The notes below the pieces were generated by a model. That model ran no database searches. It was not told the origin of the DNA and was given only the letters and a program-made list of their open reading frames with translations. From Pithys albifrons albifrons (lineage: Eukaryota > Chordata > Aves > Passeriformes > Thamnophilidae): a stretch of DNA of 64,000 bases. This document shows, piece by piece, positions 57,300 through 64,000 of the stretch. The stretch covers positions 92,076,431 to 92,140,430 of the forward strand of contig NC_092461.1 of assembly GCF_047495875.1 (NCBI RefSeq), read 5' to 3'. How positions within the stretch are numbered: position 1 is the first letter of the stretch; each line of letters opens with the position of its first letter. Both the position numbers and the translations under genes were made by a program.

Positions 57300-58004
57300 A
57301 AGCTGGAAACCATGCGGTACCTTCAGGTCCATGTGGAAGTGCCTTTGCCCGTCAGAGGAGAAGGGAAAGAAAAAACCCCTCTCTCAGCGCGCTGTGTCTC
57401 CTTAGGCACGGGCCGGACCCGAGCCGAGTCGAGCCGAGCCGGGAGGAGTCTGGCAGTGCTGGCGCTGCCCCGCTGCGGCCCCGCTGTATCCCCGGCCCGG
57501 TCCCGCGGCACGGCCCCGGCCCGGCCCCGCTGTATCCCCGGCACGGTCCCGCTGTATCCCCGGCACGGTCCCGCTGTACCCCCGGTACGGCCCCGCTGTA
57601 TCCCCCGGTACGGCACCGCGGCATCCCCGGCACGGCACCGCGGCATCCCCGGCACAACACCCAGCCACGCCGGGGCCCAGGGGAGCTGAGTGCTTAGGGT
57701 TTAATTTGTATGAAACAGAAAAATATGGTGCTTTTAAAAAGACAAGTAGTTACGAAATTAGCACTGGCTTGTTGGGTCCGGTGGGAAATGTGGGCGACAC
57801 GAGGTGTGTCCTGGGGACGGAGTTGTTAGTTAGCCGGGTTTGTGTCGGAGTTGCCATAGCAGCTGCCAGCAGCGCCCAGGCAGAACGCAGGCTTAAAAAC
57901 CTGCTGGAGATTAAGCAAAGTCTCAGCCGACCCTCGGTGCCGAGCACCTCGCAGCGGCACCTGCAGCAGCCGTGTAAGAAGGACCCTGACCTGTCCCCCA
58001 ACAC
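57300..58004 (+). promoter_or_regulatory. CpG-rich promoter and probable non-coding exon 1 of right-hand gene
   Basis: CpG density is high from about 57380 to 58000. A donor AACAC|GTGAGT at 58004/58005 could splice to the acceptor at 58283. In the resulting frame a TGA (57987-57989) precedes the ATG at 58284, so exon 1 would be untranslated. The transcription start is not determinable; the assignment is inference from position and splice signals. Confidence 0.45.
57475..57656. repeat. ~21-bp GC-rich minisatellite
   Basis: About eight tandem units of 20-22 bp of the type CCCGCTGTATCCCCGGCACGG, with variants TACCCCC, GGTACGG and CCGCGGCATCC. Located in the CpG-rich block just upstream of the right-hand gene. 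Overlapping open frames on both strands reflect the repeat. Confidence 0.9.
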
Positions 58005-58283
58005 GTGAGTTCCCACCTGCAGCAGTGTGACTGGAGAGAAATCATAGTTATGCAAATAGAAATATAGTTTTGGTAACAGGCAACCGTAGATGAGCTTTTA
58101 TAATTCTGAAAACTGCTTAGATTGTCTCTTTTTAAATCAGCCACCAAAAGTAGAGATTATTTCCTTTCCATGCTAATCTAAAATTGATGCTGTAACAGGG
58201 ATAAAATTACTGAAGTACAATGTTACATTGTCCAGTCATTTTCTGTATTGTTGATTTAGGTTGGTTTTTGTGTGGTGGTGCAG

Positions 58284-61200
58284 ATGGAGGAGACTGTGGG
58301 AGGTGAGACGGAGTTGGGGGAAAGAGTCAAGCCTAGCTCCTCTCATGGTCACTCTGCACCGCAGGAATCAGAACAACTGAGAGGAATGCAACTTTCTTCC
58401 AAACCTCATATTGATCTCTGTCCACCTCTCATTTCTATAAGAAAAGGTAAGGGAGAAAATAATAAGTGCTTCATGTTGGCTTTGTATGGAAAAGAAATCC
58501 AAGAAGAAAATGGGAATCCAATTATTAAGTAGAGTGTTTAAGTTTATATATACTGACTGGCTATCTGCTATTCTGAATGTGCCAGTGTAGGGACTGCAAT
58601 ATGCAGTTTTCAGCTTTATAAATAAATATGTACAAATAAATAAACATGCATATATGTTTATATATATATATGTATTTACAGGGTCATGTTTTATGTATGT
58701 GTATTTACAGGGCTGTCCACAGTGCAACTGTGATCCCTTAGCAGATTTCTTAGTGTTGAATAACATTAGTGTGATTAGAACCATTTTTATGGAAGTAAAA
58801 CGAGTGGTACTCTGTGGTATGGTGTACTCTACAATATGGCTTATGATGTGGTATCTCCTTTATATTAACAGTGGTAATAGAGTGAATAGTTAGTTCAAAG
58901 ATTATTGAACATGGCCTCACAATGACATCAGTCAGCTTCCTCTGTGCCTGCATGTGCATCCCTTATGTATGCCCACTTTGCTTAAGTATTCCCTGACCTT
59001 TTGGAAGATGATCATAATAGAAAGTACTGAATAAATAAGTATTTGTGGCATCTGGGAGAGGTGCTTAGGGTCTGGAGGAAAGCTGATGTCACTCCTAACT
59101 TCAAGAAGAGCAAAAAGGAGGACCCAGGGAAGTACAGCCTAGTCAGCCTCACTTTAGTCCCTGAGAAGGTAGTGGAGCAGCTAATGCTGGATATCATTTC
59201 CACCCACATGAAGAACAAGAGGGTGACTGTGAGTAGTCAGCATGGATTCCCTGAGAGAAGAAATGTGTGACCCACTTCATTTCCTTTTGCAATGAAATTA
59301 TTGGTTTAATAGTAAGGGGAGTGCAGTGGTTCTGGTCTGCCTTTTCTTCAGTAAGACATTTGACATTGTCCTATAGGGAATTTTTTATTGTGCCCTTTGA
59401 GGTGTGTTAAACACATATTTGTTCTGAAATATATATACAAAAATTAATAAACAATACATTAGACAGTCCTAACCCAATAAGCAATTCTGTAAGAAGTCTG
59501 CAAAGATGCTTCATGAAGCAATTCTTTATATACAATTGCATTAGCATGGAGCACCTCAGCCCAGCCTTGGGTCCATCCCCCCAGTACGAGCTGTACTGCC
59601 CAAAGGTAAGCTCTGAGCCTGACATTCCAGGATGGCTACAGGACAGTGCTGGGACTGTTTCTTGTCTCATCACCAAGGCAAACTATACTCCCTTATAGGG
59701 AGTTGTTCTGCCTCTGGCATTCCTGCTTCCAGCCAGCTTAACATCTTCAGCTGAGCCTTTTCGCATTCCTGGGTTACAAATTACCACAGCTGAGAGGCTA
59801 AAGTTTATATTTCCCCTTCATTCTTGTAATATCCTCCTGTAGAAGCTGTTGAAATGTGTGCTGACAGAGCAGAAGGTAAGATAGATTGAAAACTGGTGGA
59901 GCAGGCAAGCTCAGAGTGTGGTGATCGGCAGCACAAAGTCCAACTGGAGCCCAAAGCATAGTGGTATACGCCAGGGGTCAATACGGGGTACAGTCCTGTT
60001 CAACATCTTCATTAATGATCTGGATGATGGGGCAGAGGGTAACCTCTGCAAGATTGCTGATGACTCACAAGTTGGAGGGATAGCCGAGACACCAGAGGGT
60101 CGTGCTGTCCTCCAGAGGAACCTCAAAAGGCTGAAAAGACAGGCTGACAGAAACCTCAAGAGTTCAACAAGAGAAAGTGAAAATTCCTGCACCTGGGGAT
60201 GAACAAGCCCATGCAACAGTACAAGTTGAGGGCTGAATAGCTGAAAAAGAGATTGACAGGAAGGAACCTTGTGGATGCCTAAGTTGAACATGAGCTGGCA
60301 ATGAGTGCTTGTGGCAAGGAAATCTGATGATGCCATGGGCTGGATGAGGAGTATTGCCAACAGGTTAAGAGGCCTGATCCATCCTGTCCTGGGTTGAGCT
60401 GGCAAATCTCCAACTGTCCAGGACAGAGTGAAAAGGGTTCCTCCTCCCCCCAACCAGCTAAGGGGAAGAGGGAGAGGAAAGAAAAACCCTCTCCCCAGTT
60501 AATACAAAGCAAAGTCTATTACACTAGATCTGTAAGTACTCTAAGAGACACATAGCAAGAAACAGAAAAAGTAAAAACAAAAATGTTTCTACTTCCCTGA
60601 ATGCAAACAAAATGCAAGCAGAGGCAGCAGGGGCAGAGCAAGGCCTGCTTCAAGACAAAAGCTGGGTCACGTCCGGCTTGTACCTCGGCCATGGCAGAAC
60701 TGACTAAGCCACTCTCACACACTGGATTTTACACCCTTTGAGATGATGTAGTATGGTATGGAATACAATATTATTGGCTGGAAGAAGTCAGCTGTTAGCT
60801 AGCTCAGCCCAGCTTAAATCAGCTGACAATCCTAGGCCTAGCTGAACTTTAAAACCTAAATTTAGGCCCACCTGTCCAAACCCATAACACATCCTTTGCA
60901 CTCAGCACTGGTGAGGCCTCACCTGGAGTACTGCGTCCAGTTTTAGGCTCCTCTGTACAAGAGAGACATCGATATGCTGGAGAAACTCCAGTGAAGACGA
61001 TAAAGGCACTGAAACACCTCCCCTGTGAGAAAATGCTGATAGAGCTGGGTCTGTGTGGGATCTTTTCTGTGCATATAAATACCTGAAGGGAGGGTGTGAG
61101 GAACAGAGAGTCAAGCTCTCTGCAGTGGTGTCCAGTGAAAACATCAGAGGAAATGGCACAAACTGAAACACAGGAGGTTCTCTCTGAGCATCAGGAAATA

Positions 61201-63960
61201 TGTTTTCACAGTGAGGGTGACAGAGCACTGGCACAGGTTGGTCAGGGAGGTTATGGGGTCTCCATTCTTGGAGATATTCAAAAGTCATATAGAAGTGCTC
61301 CTGGGTAACTGGCAGTAAATAATCCTGCTTGAGCAGGGGTAGCTGGACCAGATGACTTCTAGGGACCCCTTCCAATTTCAACGATTTTATGATTCCTTGA
61401 ATAATACATTATAATCCGGGGTAAAAAGATAAAGTCTGTAAGAAAATTTGTAAGGAAATCAGTGCTATTAGAATTTTGGTTTTAATTGCAATCTTATCAG
61501 ATATTTAGAATGAACTAAACAGTAATTCATGAAAGTTTAGTGAGCTGCTTATTAGCATTACTGCATGCTTCACTGGTGATCCTATTTGCTGCTAGTGATG
61601 GAACATAAACATCATATTTGGAGAAATAAAATAGACTGAAAGCAAGATGTAGAAATTACAAATAGCATTGTTCAGTGCTTTCAAATAATTATCTTTTTGA
61701 AGCTCATTAAAACAGTATTTCTGTTAAGGAGAGATAAAGCAATATTTAGGAATGCTTTGGAATTAAAATTTTTAAAAGAGAAGTGGCTTCTGACTGGAGG
61801 TAAGTTATTGTACTTAGTATCAGGAAAACATAAATACTCTTATTTGTTACTCAAATTACTTAAAAATATTCAAATCCTAATTTATTGAAAAAAACCTATA
61901 GGCATACAATTATTTTCTTATTAAATAAGTTAAAGGGCTTCAAAAGCTCTTAAGGACACTTAATAACACACCCTAAGATAGTTACACACCCTAACAATAT
62001 ATGTCTTGTTTTTATTGCAAAAATTATCAGTCTTTATTCTTCAGATATTCCATATGCTGAACTTGTCTTGCAAGTCTGTGCAAGTAGCAAGTTTGCCAGC
62101 AACACATGAGACTGATAATGAGAATTTAGATACAGGAGAGGAGTAACTGGGTGACAATAGCAAGTGTGAAAAGTGAGAGTATTGTAGGGTATCTATTTTT
62201 TCCAGAACTGATTTCTTCAAGGTAGTACCTTAAATTGTTTTTTCTTACCTCTTTTGCTATCTGTATGCATTGCTTGAAATTCAGCTTGAGATGAAGAGCA
62301 TTATATATCTGTTCCTCCTAGTGGCTTCTAAGTCTTTGTGCTGAGGTGCATGTTTTCTAATGTTCCTTTCATGTCTCATTTTCCCCAGACTGGAAGAGGT
62401 TAGCCAGCAGATGTGAAGACACAGTGCTGCAGGTCTTGTAAATGCATTTGTTGTGCATATACCTGAATAATTACTACTTGCCATTTCTTTTAACTAGACA
62501 CAGAAAGTAAATACAGACATGGAGGGAACCTGAAGACAAGGAGCACTGAGCTAGGATCTGTTGTCATAGGATCACCTTTGACTGCTGTTCTTCCGGCAAG
62601 TGTTTTTATTCTAAATTAGGTGGTGACTCAAGTACTTTTTGCCTGCTGAATTTTCTTCTATACAGATTTTTCTTGAAGTCTTCACCAACAAACACTTGGT
62701 CTAATACTGAAGCATGCTGACTACCTTCAGTCTCTGTTAATTGCAAGAAGAAAAGAACAGTGAACCACTCTAAAGTGTCTACAGTGTTAGGCCTCTGACT
62801 TTGTGCTCACAGTGTGTGTTGCTGGGATTTTTGGTTTCTGTGATGTATTTTGTTTTCTATAATCCGTTGCAAGTAGAGACAACAGTAATGTAAAACATGC
62901 ATTCAGAGTCTGGAGTACAACCAGATTTTGTGAGGCAAAGGTGGACTCTGGCAAACTCTTTTGCTTTTTTAATCCAAGAGTAGAATTGATCATTGCAATT
63001 CCTAGTTTAAAGTACTGGAAAATGATATGATTTATCTGTTTTTTCTCCAGTAAAAACTGTAAGATACAGACACACTTCAGACATCTCCAAACCCCAGATA
63101 CTCATGTCTGTGTGTAGACGGAAATGACGACATGGTGTTTTTTTTATACAAATCTTTAGCTTTCCATATAGCTTCTGAAGATTTTCTGTTGACTTAAAAA
63201 TGTTACTTAATATATCTATTTCCAGTGTGGTTTACACTGATGTGAAGATTTTGAAAAATCTTTTTTTGCCTAAATTTTCTTTGTCATTGTGCTGCTAGCT
63301 TTATATGACCTGAACATTCATCATCAATTGTATATTTGTTTCTGTGGTGACTGATTTTACAGTAATTTGTTTTATTTATTTCCTTTATGGTAATAACTTG
63401 TTATTATTAAAATGCTGGCAGTATAGAGGTAGATCTGGTCCCAGATCTGGAATATGGACACAAAGCTGACATTTGAATTAGATCCTTTATAGCACTAAAC
63501 TGGTATTGTGACCTTAGCCTGGATCCACATCTGGTTCTGTGGTCCTCATGTGAAGTTTCAGATCTGTAGTTTTCATAGTAGTAGCTTTATGCTGAGAAAT
63601 AATTCTGGACTAACAACTTAACTATTACTGTTCTTTCCCCTATGCATTCCTTAGATGCAATTTTTTATGTTTCTGCTTGAAGTAGTTTAAGAAATCGGCT
63701 TAAAGATCAACATTATAAAATACAGTCCTTAAGTGAGGAAAAATAATCTCTCTATAACTTTCATTTTCTAGACAACTGTTAAGAAAAGCATTGTACTTTC
63801 CAGTGAAAGTAGAAAGGAACTAGACAAGCAAGCCAAAATAACCAAAGAGGAGAGAAGAGCTCAGATAGATGGAAGACACAAGTATTTGATATCAAGGTTA
63901 GCAGATGGGATAGACTTGAGCGAGCAGCATGTGGAGGAAGCCATTATTTCTGATGACAAG
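58284..63960 (+). CDS. Unrecognised gene, first three coding exons (continues past window)
   Basis: Exons 58284-58446, 62498-62595 and 63772-63960, phases 1, 0 and 0 closing exactly, encode about 150 aa with an open end. ATG 58284 directly follows a CAG acceptor; the upstream frame has a stop if joined to the exon ending at 58004. Exon 1 (METVGGETELGE-like, PHIDLCPPLISIRKG) is low in structure. Exon 2 has STELGSVVIGSPLTAVLP and ends in an unusual GC donor (CCG|GCAAGT). Exon 3 is Lys/Glu/Arg-rich and helical (KELDKQAKITKEERRAQ) followed by YLISRLADGIDLSEQHVEEA. I do not recognise the family; the composition resembles coiled-coil cytoskeletal or ciliary proteins, which is only a guess. A GTAAAC donor at 63961 shows the gene continues. 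Confidence 0.72.
59060..61396 (+). mobile_element. Old CR1 LINE, interrupted
   Basis: 59060-59400 encodes the CR1 polymerase segment WRKADVTPNFKKSKKEDPGK, YSLVSLTLVPEKVVEQLM, SSQHGFPERR. 59886-60384 continues with SGIRQGSIRGTVLFNIFIND and CKIADDSQVGG (FADD-box equivalent). 60895-61396 holds the ORF2 end (LVRP-like [12 protein letters not shown] remnant) and CR1 3' terminus 'gatgacttctagggacccct'. Many stops and indels. It is broken by a solo LTR and by a 480-bp segment of unknown nature. Confidence 0.85.
60385..60889 (-). mobile_element. Endogenous retrovirus solo LTR, copy C (internally deleted)
   Basis: 505 bp from TGTCCTGG to CCATAACA with the 5-bp target duplication CATCC at 60380-60384 and 60890-60894. 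Nearly identical by eye to copy B except for a deletion of roughly 130 bp at about 60487, which removes the segment carrying the TATAAATA box. Nested in the old CR1; minus orientation as in copies A and B. Confidence 0.92.
61397..62497. other. AT-rich intronic stretch
   Basis: Unique AT-rich DNA between the CR1 end and exon 62498-62595. I see no repeats, RNA genes or exons in it. Confidence 0.5.
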
Positions 63961-64000
63961 GTAAACATCAATTAAAACTAAAATATTTCAAAATTTTCAG

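Larger units (their letters stand above)
58447..63771 (+). other. Introns of the right-hand gene
   Basis: Intron 58447-62497 holds an old CR1 (59060-61396) with a nested LTR (60385-60889), an AT-rich (TATA)n patch near 58650-58670, and an unexplained segment at 59401-59885. Intron 62596-63771 holds only unique AT-rich sequence. Confidence 0.6.

Noticed and set aside
57706..58008. 100-codon open frame upstream of the right-hand gene as a coding exon
   Set aside because: No ATG in frame near its start, and splicing at the GTGAGT donor would leave a phase that does not fit exon 58284; treated as a possible untranslated exon.

Overview
The window is vertebrate nuclear DNA, almost certainly from a bird. 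The support is compact intron-rich genes, CpG-island promoters, many CR1 LINE fragments (one with the diagnostic 3' tail of tandem ATTCTATG units), solo LTRs with 5-bp target duplications, and protein-level matches to two known vertebrate genes. No bacterial, plasmid, CRISPR or phage features were seen.

Layout. (1) 1-11.5 kb: the 3' part of an unrecognised + strand gene with a U1/matrin-type C2H2 zinc finger, ten visible coding exons including three very small ones, and a Trp-Asn-Gln-rich C-terminal exon. One of its introns holds a well-formed candidate terminal exon on the opposite strand. (2) 15.2-24.2 kb, minus strand: complete PDCD6 (ALG-2, penta-EF-hand), six exons, 186 aa. It has a perfect 18-bp palindrome with a CRE core 45 bp upstream of its ATG, then a GC-rich minisatellite. 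(3) 26.9-55.6 kb, minus strand: complete EXOC3 (exocyst subunit Sec6), twelve coding exons, 745 aa, plus a non-coding first exon in a CpG island. (4) 57.4-64 kb, + strand: CpG island and the first three coding exons of a gene I do not recognise, running off the right edge.

Mobile DNA. The most unusual content is a four-copy SINE family built from a tRNA-Gln-like head, a 5S-rRNA-like middle and a separate body ending in (CATA)n. Three copies have 10-12 bp target-site duplications, and one copy keeps a longer 5S segment than the others. A second family is three copies of one solo LTR, all with 5-bp target duplications, two of them inserted into older CR1 elements. CR1 copies range from badly decayed to one with a 300-codon open frame next to the EXOC3 promoter.

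Function. PDCD6 (calcium sensor of ESCRT/COPII traffic) and EXOC3 (exocytic tethering) are co-oriented, with the EXOC3 3' end about 2.7 kb (stop codon to ATG) upstream of the PDCD6 start. No AHRR exon was seen between them, unlike the human 5p15.33 order. All gene models come from reading splice signals and frame by eye; exon phases close exactly for every junction listed.
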